Program-made: the position numbers and the translations under genes | The notes under the pieces: model-generated | Told to the model about the DNA's origin: nothing | The model's database searches: none | What the model saw: the letters and a program-made list of their open reading frames with translations, nothing else | Assembly: GCA_016926475.1 (NCBI GenBank) | Contig: JAFGON010000099.1 | Coordinates: 1 to 12,258, forward strand | DNA length: 12,258 nt | From: a candidate division WOR-3 bacterium | GTDB taxonomy: Bacteria; SDB-A | Direction of reading: 5' to 3' | In this document: piece by piece, positions 6,722-12,258 of the stretch | Layout: every line of letters starts with the position of its first letter | How positions within the stretch are numbered: the first letter of the stretch is position 1

Positions 6722-6949
6722 AAGCAGACAATATAATTATTTTTCTTTAACATCGTATAAAAACTTTTGAGAAATTTTATGGGTATTTAGTTCAGAATAT
6801 AGTTGTTTATTTGATTTGGAATTTTTAAGTATTTGATGAACAACTCTTGGAATAACATGCTAAATTAGTCTTTTAAGGTTTTTATTGCCTCTTGTTATTT
6901 TGACAATTACATCTCATTAAAAATTCATTGGTCCGGAAATACACAAAAA
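6722..6949. other. AT-rich intergenic region after the feo operon
   Basis: No gene, RNA structure or convincing terminator is visible. TTGACA at 6900-6905 could be a -35 element, but what follows at 16-18 bases is not a good -10. The only TTAG (6866-6869) lacks a partner CTAA at operator spacing. Confidence 0.5.
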
Positions 6950-6978
6950 ATGTCATGTACCGAGATTTATGGTATAAA
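6950..6978 (+). promoter_or_regulatory. Candidate promoter of the 126-aa secreted protein gene
   Basis: ATGTCA (6950-6955) and TATAAA (6973-6978) are spaced by 17 bases. Predicted transcription starts near 6985, so the message would begin at the hairpin 6986-7001. The -10 is good, the -35 partial. Confidence 0.4.
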
Positions 6979-6985
6979 ATTGTGT

Positions 6986-7001
6986 CGCTCCAAAAGGAGC
7001 G
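6986..7001 (+). promoter_or_regulatory. Perfect hairpin enclosing the Shine-Dalgarno
   Basis: CGCTCC-AAAA-GGAGCG is a perfect 6-bp stem with a 4-base loop. The ribosome binding site AAGGAG (6994-6999) for the ATG at 7007 lies in the loop and 3' arm, so folding would hide it. If transcription starts near 6985 the stem is at the very 5' end of the mRNA, where it could also slow decay. Confidence 0.55.
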
Positions 7002-7006
7002 AACAA

Positions 7007-7387
7007 ATGAAAATTATTTTCCCCTTCATTTTTTTGACACTTTTATTGACCCAGGCAAATTTATCCTCCGAATCCACGCTCATGCTGGAAATAAAAATCA
7101 TCAACTCTCTCCCGATCGGCTGGGGAACTCTTTATAGATGCGAACTGCAGGAGGTTATTGATGGTGAAATGACCGGTATAGACAGCACATTCACCTTGAG
7201 CGCTTCAGTAGGAAGCGAAAATATGTTCGAAAACATTCACTCTCTGGTCATCGGAGATGTTTATTTGATGAGTTTTATCAAAACTGACAAGACCACAAAA
7301 AATCCTCATATCCCCGCGGGGACTACCGGTATGATGGACAAAACCGGAGTTATTTGGAACCTTGTATATTTACAGAAAAAAGAATGA
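7007..7387 (+). CDS. Small secreted protein of unknown function
   Basis: 126 aa from the ATG at 7007, 7 bases after AAGGAG. The frame is open upstream to an ATG at 6950, but that start has no ribosome binding site and would put a basic, cysteine-containing extension before an evident signal peptide (MKIIFPFIFLTLLLTQANLSSES, residues 1 to about 20). The mature part of about 105 residues is rich in beta-type alternation (LMLEIKIINSL, TFTLSASV, VIGDVYLMSFIKT, VIWNLVYLQ) and has a single cysteine. No family is recognised; a small Ig- or transthyretin-like beta-sandwich is possible. It has no T9SS tail, so it is probably periplasmic or outer-membrane associated. It converges with the minus-strand gene, whose stop lies 20 bases further on. 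Confidence 0.65.
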   Translation: MKIIFPFIFLTLLLTQANLSSESTLMLEIKIINSLPIGWGTLYRCELQEVIDGEMTGIDSTFTLSASVGSENMFENIHSLVIGDVYLMSFIKTDKTTKNPHIPAGTTGMMDKTGVIWNLVYLQKKE

Positions 7388-7407
7388 ATGTTCTGTACAA
7401 ATATATA

Positions 7408-8706
7408 TTACTCAATCACAAAAAAAGTCTCCGTTACTTTCCAGCATTCAGTTCTGAAGTTCGTAAAATAGACACCCGCAGGAAAATCCGCAATATCTAT
7501 TTCGACTGAATTCTCCCCTTTTGAATACTTTTTTTGCGCCATAAAGAAGACGCCCTGTCCGAGTATATTATAAACAGATATCTCGGCATGAGTGTCAGTG
7601 TTCAGATGAAAAGAGACATTCAAAGTTCTGTTTGACGGCATTAGAGACATCATAAATTCAGAACCTGTCAGCTCGACGCGCTCTTCTTCGACTGCCGTTC
7701 CCCCGTCTTGAGTGCATAGAATCGTCCCGCTGTCTCCGCCGACCCATCCTCTCAACGAATCGAGAAAAAATACTGTCTTCAGGTCGCGATTTGTTCCCGA
7801 ATTCTGACTGCCCCAGTCAACCCCGCCGTTATCAGTGTAGAGTATTGTCCCATCGTCTCCGACTATCCATCCCATGTTTTCGTTGAAGAAATAAACATCT
7901 TCGAGATTATCCGTCACACCTGACACCTGCTGATTCCAACTCCCTCCGTTGTCGGTTGTCTTGTAAACACAACCATACCAACCCACTGCCCACCCGACAT
8001 TTTGATCGATGAAAAAAATGCTTCTCAATGGAGGGATATCTCCTGTCAGGATGGTATTCGGAATCCAATTATCGCCGCCGTTGGTAGTCATATACAAAAT
8101 CCCCTTAGCAATATTGCTCATACCGACTGCGTATCCGTTGAATGAGTCGTGAAAGAATAAGTTTTTAAAGTATCCATTAGTTAAAGTATATTGAAGTGGC
8201 ATGACGCCCGGATTAAATATATTGCCTGTATGGCAAATATGATGTTCGGTTAGAGTCCAGCATTGGATGGAGTCTATAATGCATATTCTCTTCACAGGTT
8301 CAACCGAGTTAATCCATGCGAATGTATCCCATTGAACTCCGCCGTTCTCTGTCTTAAAAATCATACCAAAAGTTCCTAAAGGATAAAAAGGATTGTCGGC
8401 GGGTTCCCATATATCGCCTGCGGCAAAGCCGAAGTTTTCATTGTAGAAATAAAGACAATTCTGGTGACACCAGTCGCTGAAAATAATTGCGTTCCAGTTA
8501 ACACCTCCGTCAGTAGTCTTGTACAACCGGCTTGAGTCTTCATAGACTTCGTCGAAATCGAGTGTCAAATAACCCACTGTGTCGTTGAGGAACTGAACAT
8601 CGCAGACAGGTAGGGTGTCGTTGACGTTTATCTCCGTCCATCCCAACAATGGGACCGCAAAACCGAATAGTGCGATCAGCAATGCTTCAATTTTCAAGAT
8701 TTTCAT
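7408..8706 (-). CDS. Secreted YCF48/Asp-box beta-propeller with T9SS-like C-terminal domain
   Basis: 432 aa. The start has AAGGAGG (complement of 8711-8717) 4 bases upstream. Residues 1-22 are a signal peptide. The body has repeated Asp-box motifs of the sialidase/YCF48 type: TTDGGVNW (64-71), TENGGVQW (119-126), TTNGGDNW (207-214), TTDNGGSW (250-257), TDNGGVDW (291-298) and a last degenerate TQDGGTAV (332-339), each after strands such as VGWAVGWYGCVYK or MGWIVGDDGTILY. Six blades or so form a propeller. Residues 345-432 are a sorting-type module with HAEISVYNILGQGVFF and FPAGVYFTNF; the usual YPNPF has drifted to LMPSN. Related proteins are abundant secreted propellers in FCB bacteria with unknown roles; catalytic sialidase residues are not apparent. 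Upstream on the same strand lies a broken gene. Confidence 0.8.
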   Translation of the reverse strand: MKILKIEALLIALFGFAVPLLGWTEINVNDTLPVCDVQFLNDTVGYLTLDFDEVYEDSSRLYKTTDGGVNWNAIIFSDWCHQNCLYFYNENFGFAAGDIWEPADNPFYPLGTFGMIFKTENGGVQWDTFAWINSVEPVKRICIIDSIQCWTLTEHHICHTGNIFNPGVMPLQYTLTNGYFKNLFFHDSFNGYAVGMSNIAKGILYMTTNGGDNWIPNTILTGDIPPLRSIFFIDQNVGWAVGWYGCVYKTTDNGGSWNQQVSGVTDNLEDVYFFNENMGWIVGDDGTILYTDNGGVDWGSQNSGTNRDLKTVFFLDSLRGWVGGDSGTILCTQDGGTAVEEERVELTGSEFMMSLMPSNRTLNVSFHLNTDTHAEISVYNILGQGVFFMAQKKYSKGENSVEIDIADFPAGVYFTNFRTECWKVTETFFVIE

Positions 8707-8730
8707 CGCCCCTCCTTAAGTAAGCAAATT

Positions 8731-8756
8731 AAAAAAACCTTGTTATCTTGAAAGGC
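8731..8756 (-). terminator. Weak hairpin with T-run, possible terminator
   Basis: Read on the minus strand, CCTT-TCAAGATAAC-AAGG is followed at once by seven T. The stem is only four pairs (five with a G-T), so it is a weak rho-independent terminator at best. It would sit between the broken gene and the propeller gene. Confidence 0.2.
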
Positions 8757-8767
8757 AGGATTCGATT

Positions 8768-9376
8768 TTACTTAAATAGTGGAATCATGAACTTGAATCC
8801 TCCGCTTTCGACTGCACCGACAGCAAAATCCGGATACTCCCATTGCAGTTCATGACCGTCCACGGAAAAATTCTCCCAATACCGGAAATAGAGGGTTTCG
8901 GTAATTGGTATGATTGAAATATCGTTTCCCGTCTGATTTTAATCGAAATCTTCGCTGAAATACATTTCTTTTGTGAGAAGATCCAGAAAAGGGCTGAATT
9001 CTCCAGTACCCGAGACTGATTGAGGGGCAATCTCTTTTTCCCGGAGTTTCCCACACAGAAGCTATTTCATAGCTTTCGATTTTTCCAGTCCCATTTATCT
9101 GTGACATCGGTATTACACCATGCGATCTCGTCGGACCCGCCGGCACTTCAAACCATGCGTCGAAGGCGAGTTAAATCGAAAGTCCAAACTTGACGTCGTC
9201 GAATTTTCCGATTGATGTATATGAGCTAAATCCGCACTGTTCACCGTAACAGCTGGTCTGCCTGTTGTAACTTAAACCGATAATTATGTCGTAACGGGCC
9301 GAACCCCCGAAAACAGTTTTTTCCCCGTGTTCAGAACAAAGAGGTAAAACTATAAAAAATAGTGCTGTTTTTTCAT
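8768..9376 (-). pseudogene. Broken gene for an exported protein of about 200 aa
   Basis: An ATG (complement of 9374-9376) with AGGAG just upstream is followed by six A; one more A would open the frame into a signal-peptide-like KKTALFFIVLPLCSE and a beta-rich body (GGSARYDIIIGLSYNRQ, SSYTSIGKFDDVKFGLSI). That frame meets TAA at 9171-9173, continues with LAFDAWFEVPAG...GTGKIESYEIASVW, then must shift near 9030-9055 into a frame reading REKEIAPQSVSGTGEFSP, TKEMYFSEDFD, a second TAA at 8939-8941, ITETLYFRYWENF, QWEYPDFAVGAVE and FKFMIPLFK, ending at 8768. The reconstructed product looks exported and beta-rich, perhaps an outer-membrane or surface protein. Two frame lesions and two stops argue for true decay. 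It may once have preceded the propeller gene, 61 bases downstream, in one transcript. Family not recognised. Confidence 0.65.
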
Positions 9377-9630
9377 ATTCTCCTCTCTTTTTAATCTTAT
9401 TGAAATTTAAAACAACGGGTAGAAAATTACAACTTTCGTTTAATAATTGTGATTAAAAAAAAATAACTTCTTTTTTTGAAGCCTCCCAAAACCCGCATCT
9501 TCTTAATATAACAATGTCACTGGATTTCATATACTTAATCAACTTCATTTCAGACAATCCAAGACTAAGAGTTCTTTTTATTATTATTGACGGCAGAAAA
9601 GAGATAAAATAAAAAAAAGGGAGGTTTATA
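9377..9630. other. Divergent intergenic region
   Basis: Lies between the start of the broken minus-strand gene and the plus-strand 299-aa gene. It holds A/T runs and TTGACG at 9587-9592, but TAAAAT (9605-9610) follows at only 12 bases, so no confident promoter can be called. No RNA gene or operator box is seen. Confidence 0.4.
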
Positions 9631-10530
9631 ATGAAATTATTACTCTTTTATGCTTTTATTTTTATGAATCTCAATTTATTTGCTCAGATCACGGAAGGGC
9701 TTTATAAAAGTTCGGAAGATTCCTTCAAAAAGAATTTCTACCTTTATGTCCGAGGAGACAGTGCGACTCTTTACGGATGGGATTTACTTGTCTTTGTTGA
9801 CACGTCAGGAACTGACACCATACACTATAAAGCCTGCGCCGAATTTTCAATGTTGGACAGTTCATACATCTCTATGAATTTCAAAAATCATGAATTTTCA
9901 CGAGAATCATTTTTATCTGAAAATTTCGACAGTACGGATATACTCGCTGAAAATGACTCAGGTTTAATTTTCCCTTACGTAAACATGTTCGGCGGGATTA
10001 AGGATGGTAAATTATACATGTACGCAGTTAAATTCACCTACCTGAGCAACACGGATAATTTTATATTTGAACTTCAAGCCGACACCTCGTCACTGTTTTC
10101 TGCGACAATCCGGGGTTTGAATACACCTGACAGCGCTGACGCGATAAAATCCCTTTCCGAGGTTTATCCCGAATTCTTCGAGCCCGATTACGATACAACA
10201 GGCTTGATAGAATGCACTGCAGTGCTTCACGGTGTTTGGCCAACCCAAAAGTGTAGACAGTCCTTCGTATTCACTTTCGAAGTATTTGAAGGACTGCCTG
10301 ATTCGATGATTTACGACGGAATGTTTTCCGTCGAACTATGGGACGATGCGGCCGCGTGTTTTATGAAATACATGGAATTTAAAAAAGCGGAAGAAGACAC
10401 CATCAGACCCTCTTATTACGGCTTGGTCTTTCCCGACAGAGATATATATCTTGTCCTTAAATTATTAAAAAAATACAGCCCAAATTATTACTATCTCTGC
10501 GACGCTGTTTTAATCGAAGGCCAAAAATAA
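9631..10530 (+). CDS. Secreted protein of unknown function
   Basis: 299 aa; GGGAGG (9619-9624) is 6 bases before the ATG. Residues 1-18 are a signal peptide ending NLFA before QITEG. The mature chain is acidic and rich in Asp, Ser, Tyr and Phe. It opens with EGLYKSSEDSFKKNFYLYVRGDSATLYGWD, a pattern like a lipocalin- or LolA-like strand meander, and ends with YYYLCDAVLIEGQK. It has no T9SS tail, lipobox or recognisable catalytic motif, so it is probably periplasmic. Only three cysteines are present. It appears to be a stand-alone transcription unit, with about 100 bases between the decayed-gene upstream region and possible promoter sequence, and 208 bases before the next gene. No family is recognised. 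Confidence 0.7.
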   Translation: MKLLLFYAFIFMNLNLFAQITEGLYKSSEDSFKKNFYLYVRGDSATLYGWDLLVFVDTSGTDTIHYKACAEFSMLDSSYISMNFKNHEFSRESFLSENFDSTDILAENDSGLIFPYVNMFGGIKDGKLYMYAVKFTYLSNTDNFIFELQADTSSLFSATIRGLNTPDSADAIKSLSEVYPEFFEPDYDTTGLIECTAVLHGVWPTQKCRQSFVFTFEVFEGLPDSMIYDGMFSVELWDDAAACFMKYMEFKKAEEDTIRPSYYGLVFPDRDIYLVLKLLKKYSPNYYYLCDAVLIEGQK

Positions 10531-10738
10531 CCTCTTGCTCCTAAATACCTGATCGAAAAATTCCGTGGATTTATGGTAAAACAGAAAAATAAATACAATA
10601 AAAAAACGCATTGCCTCGTCTTATAAATAAAAAGGGTCTGTGGATGTAATATTAAATTGGATTATGCCACATCTTGAATCTTCAGATCTTTTTTGTAACA
10701 GGATAAAAAAAATAAACATCAACTATAAGGAGGCATAA

Positions 10739-11278
10739 ATGAAGCCAAGAGGACCTCTGATGATAGAGCACCGTTTGATAGAAAAAATGTTGAAATTAGC
10801 TGAAAAGGAACTGGAATCTATCAAAAAAAACAAATCTGTCGATCCTCTTTTCATCGACGCAATCGTAGATTTTATCCGAACATACGCCGACCGTACGCAC
10901 CATGGCAAAGAAGAAGACATACTTTTCAAAGAATTGGAAAATAAGATACTTGACGCCAAAGACACAAAGGGCATGCAGGAACTGATAGACGAGCATATTT
11001 CAGCGAGGAAAGCAGTAAAAGAACTTGTCGAAGCAAAAACAAAATTCATCCATGGTGATTCAAGCAGTATTGAGACGATAATTGATAAATTGACCTTTCT
11101 GACAAATTTTTATCCGGTACATATAGAAAAAGAGGACAAGGTTTTTTTCCCTGACACCGAAAAATACTTTTCAGATGAAGAATTAGATAATATGCTGAAA
11201 GAATTCTTGGAGTTTGACAGGAAAATGATCCATGAGAAATACAATAAACTCTATCAACTTTTATCTGAAAATTATTGA
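10739..11278 (+). CDS. Hemerythrin HHE-domain protein
   Basis: 179 aa; AAGGAGG (10727-10733) is 5 bases before the ATG. It shows the diiron four-helix-bundle pattern: H11 in MIEHRLIE, HHGKEED (H54, H55, E58) followed by ILFKEL, H86 in LIDEHISAR, and H128 with E132 in YPVHIEKEDKVFFP. These are the expected ligands for an oxo-bridged diiron centre. Bacterial cytoplasmic hemerythrin-like proteins bind O2 or NO, help repair iron-sulfur centres or sense oxygen; which applies here cannot be told. There is no signal peptide or fused signalling domain. The gene stands 87 bases before a methyltransferase gene on the same strand, and the TTGACA overlapping its stop codon suggests that gene can be transcribed separately. 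No DtxR-type box is visible upstream. Confidence 0.9.
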   Translation: MKPRGPLMIEHRLIEKMLKLAEKELESIKKNKSVDPLFIDAIVDFIRTYADRTHHGKEEDILFKELENKILDAKDTKGMQELIDEHISARKAVKELVEAKTKFIHGDSSSIETIIDKLTFLTNFYPVHIEKEDKVFFPDTEKYFSDEELDNMLKEFLEFDRKMIHEKYNKLYQLLSENY

Positions 11279-11303
11279 CATCCCACTGAATCGATATTCT
11301 ATT
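11275..11303 (+). promoter_or_regulatory. Candidate promoter of the methyltransferase gene
   Basis: A perfect TTGACA (11275-11280) overlaps the hemerythrin stop codon; TCTATT (11298-11303) follows after 17 bases. The surrounding ATTATTGACAT...ACTGAA is repeated almost exactly at the regulator promoter (463-482). Confidence 0.45.
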
Positions 11304-11365
11304 CTATAAAGCAACAAAACCGGATTACCATTGTGGCATGATACAAAGTTTCAAAGGCGAAAAAA

Positions 11366-12055
11366 ATGGATAAAATTAAGGATTCGGTAAAAATCATCAG
11401 AAAAAATGGAATCAATTTCATTCTTGATGACAAAAACAGAATTATCAAGAAAAAACCCTGGCTCGGTGATTTATTTTCATTTCTTTATGATAAAATTATG
11501 AAAAATTCTGTTTTCCCCAAAAGGTTGAGCGCTTCCTTCAAAGAGCATTATAAGATTCTTGAGAAAATATACGAAAACATAGAAAACAAAACAATTCTTG
11601 AGTTCGCGACCGGAAGCGGAGACATCATAAAACTGTTGAATAACAACAATTCATATACTGGTTTAGACATAAGCCCTGGTCTTCTTCGTTTAGCAAAAAG
11701 AAAACTGGGAAAATATGCATTTGATAAATTTGAACTCTACTGCGTGGACGCGTTAGACACACCTTTTCAGAATTATTCCTTTGACATTGCAATATGCAAT
11801 CTTTCATTGAATTTTTTCCATAATATAGAGAGATTTATTTCAGAAACAAGCAGAATACTCAAAGAAGACGGAATATTTTATTGCAGCGTCCCCGTGCCGG
11901 AGAGAAAAAATCTTAAAGCGGAAATTCATGGGACGCTTTATAAAATTGAAGATCTAAAAGCTTTGTTTGAGAACAATAATTTCAGCTTTGAAACATTGCC
12001 TTTTGAAAACGGATCCCTGCTTTATTTCAAAGCAGTTGCAAGTAGAAAAAAATGA
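11366..12055 (+). CDS. Class I SAM-dependent methyltransferase
   Basis: 229 aa. AAAGG (11353-11357) is 8 bases before the ATG, a weak Shine-Dalgarno. After an N-terminal helical part (YDKIMKNSVFPKRL, residues 41-54) the Rossmann-like fold begins: motif I ILEFATGSGD (77-86), the acidic residue D101 in YTGLDISPG that holds the SAM ribose, D129 in CVDALDTPF (adenine contact), motif SFDIAICNLSLNFF (138-151) and SRILKEDGIFYCSVP (162-176). The profile is that of the UbiE/methyltransferase-11 group. The C-terminal substrate-facing part is short, and the methyl acceptor cannot be deduced. There is no membrane segment, so it is cytoplasmic. It follows the hemerythrin gene by 87 bases and may be read from its own promoter. 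Confidence 0.88.
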   Translation: MDKIKDSVKIIRKNGINFILDDKNRIIKKKPWLGDLFSFLYDKIMKNSVFPKRLSASFKEHYKILEKIYENIENKTILEFATGSGDIIKLLNNNNSYTGLDISPGLLRLAKRKLGKYAFDKFELYCVDALDTPFQNYSFDIAICNLSLNFFHNIERFISETSRILKEDGIFYCSVPVPERKNLKAEIHGTLYKIEDLKALFENNNFSFETLPFENGSLLYFKAVASRKK

Positions 12056-12118
12056 ATTTGTGTTTTATCTACCAGTCAATATAAATTCCATCGGAAAGTA
12101 ACCCAAAAGATTTTATAT

Positions 12119-12258
12119 TTATCTTCTAACCAGACCTGCCAAAAGACCCCCGAGAACTGCAGAAGCCATACCGACGAAAGTCCAAGGATTCAGACCGCCT
12201 ATTAAGCCGAACAATAAACCGGCAAGCGCCGTCACAACTCCGATTAAAATGCAGACGG
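12119..12258 (-). CDS. Small membrane protein, YeaQ/GlsB (transglycosylase-associated) like, C-terminal part
   Basis: The minus strand has an open frame of 45 codons running off the window edge and ending at TAA (complement of 12119-12121). It reads ILIGVVTALAGLLFGLIGG, then LNPWTFVGMASAVLGG and LLAGLVRR. Two glycine-rich hydrophobic helices with a basic end match the C-terminal two helices of YeaQ/YmgE/GlsB small inner-membrane stress proteins, which usually have about 80 residues and three helices. The N-terminal helix and start codon are outside the window. It converges with the methyltransferase gene, 63 bases away, and no clear terminator is seen between them. Confidence 0.6.
   Translation of the reverse strand, partial: VCILIGVVTALAGLLFGLIGGLNPWTFVGMASAVLGGLLAGLVRR

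Noticed and set aside
6900-6929. TTGACA at 6900 as the promoter of the 126-aa protein gene
   Set aside because: No acceptable -10 at 16-18 bases; TATAAA at 6973 is better placed.
8850-9146. Open frame of 98 codons on the minus strand as an intact gene
   Set aside because: It lacks a ribosome binding site, its first half continues an upstream frame through a TAA, and its second half is out of frame with the coherent text; it is part of the broken gene.
12106-12125. AAGAT...ATCTT stem between convergent genes as a terminator
   Set aside because: Five weak pairs, no G/C clamp and no clean T-run in either direction.

Overview
This is an AT-rich bacterial window. Three predicted exported proteins carry C-terminal modules of the type IX secretion (T9SS type A) or FlgD-like kind, one with a clear YPNPF motif. 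Together with an outer-membrane porin and the loosely packed coding, this points to a didermic member of the FCB superphylum (Bacteroidota relatives), perhaps an uncultured candidate phylum such as WOR-3/Stahlbacteria or Cloacimonadota. The assignment is inferred from protein architecture only.

Layout. At the left edge (3-249) is a decayed ankyrin-repeat gene in three frames. From 419 to 6721 runs an iron block: a short DtxR/MntR-family metalloregulator (504-974), then feoA (1087-1332), feoB (1325-3622), an OprO/P-like porin (3654-4730), a DNRLRE-type secreted protein with a T9SS sorting domain (4746-5573) and a secreted beta-propeller protein (5594-6721). The last five lie on one strand with gaps of 8 bp overlap to 31 bp, so they look like one operon. 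Three 20-bp boxes of the form ATGTTAGTNNNNNCTAATAT lie upstream: one over the regulator's start codon and two, 51 bp apart, in front of feoA. They are most simply read as the regulator's own operators, giving autoregulation plus iron control of the whole operon, including surface proteins not normally linked to Feo.

From 6722 the genes are mostly secreted proteins of unknown function: a 126-aa protein (7007-7387) whose Shine-Dalgarno sits in a perfect hairpin; a minus-strand YCF48/Asp-box propeller with a T9SS-like tail (7408-8706); a minus-strand exported protein broken by two frameshifts and two stops (8768-9376); and a 299-aa secreted orphan (9631-10530).

The right end holds a hemerythrin (10739-11278), a class I SAM methyltransferase (11366-12055) and the C-terminal end of a small YeaQ/GlsB-like membrane protein on the minus strand (12119-12258, cut by the window edge).

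No rRNA, tRNA, CRISPR array, insertion sequence or convincing strong terminator was seen. The most distinctive content is the three-box DtxR-type regulon and the extension of feoAB into a porin plus two exported proteins.
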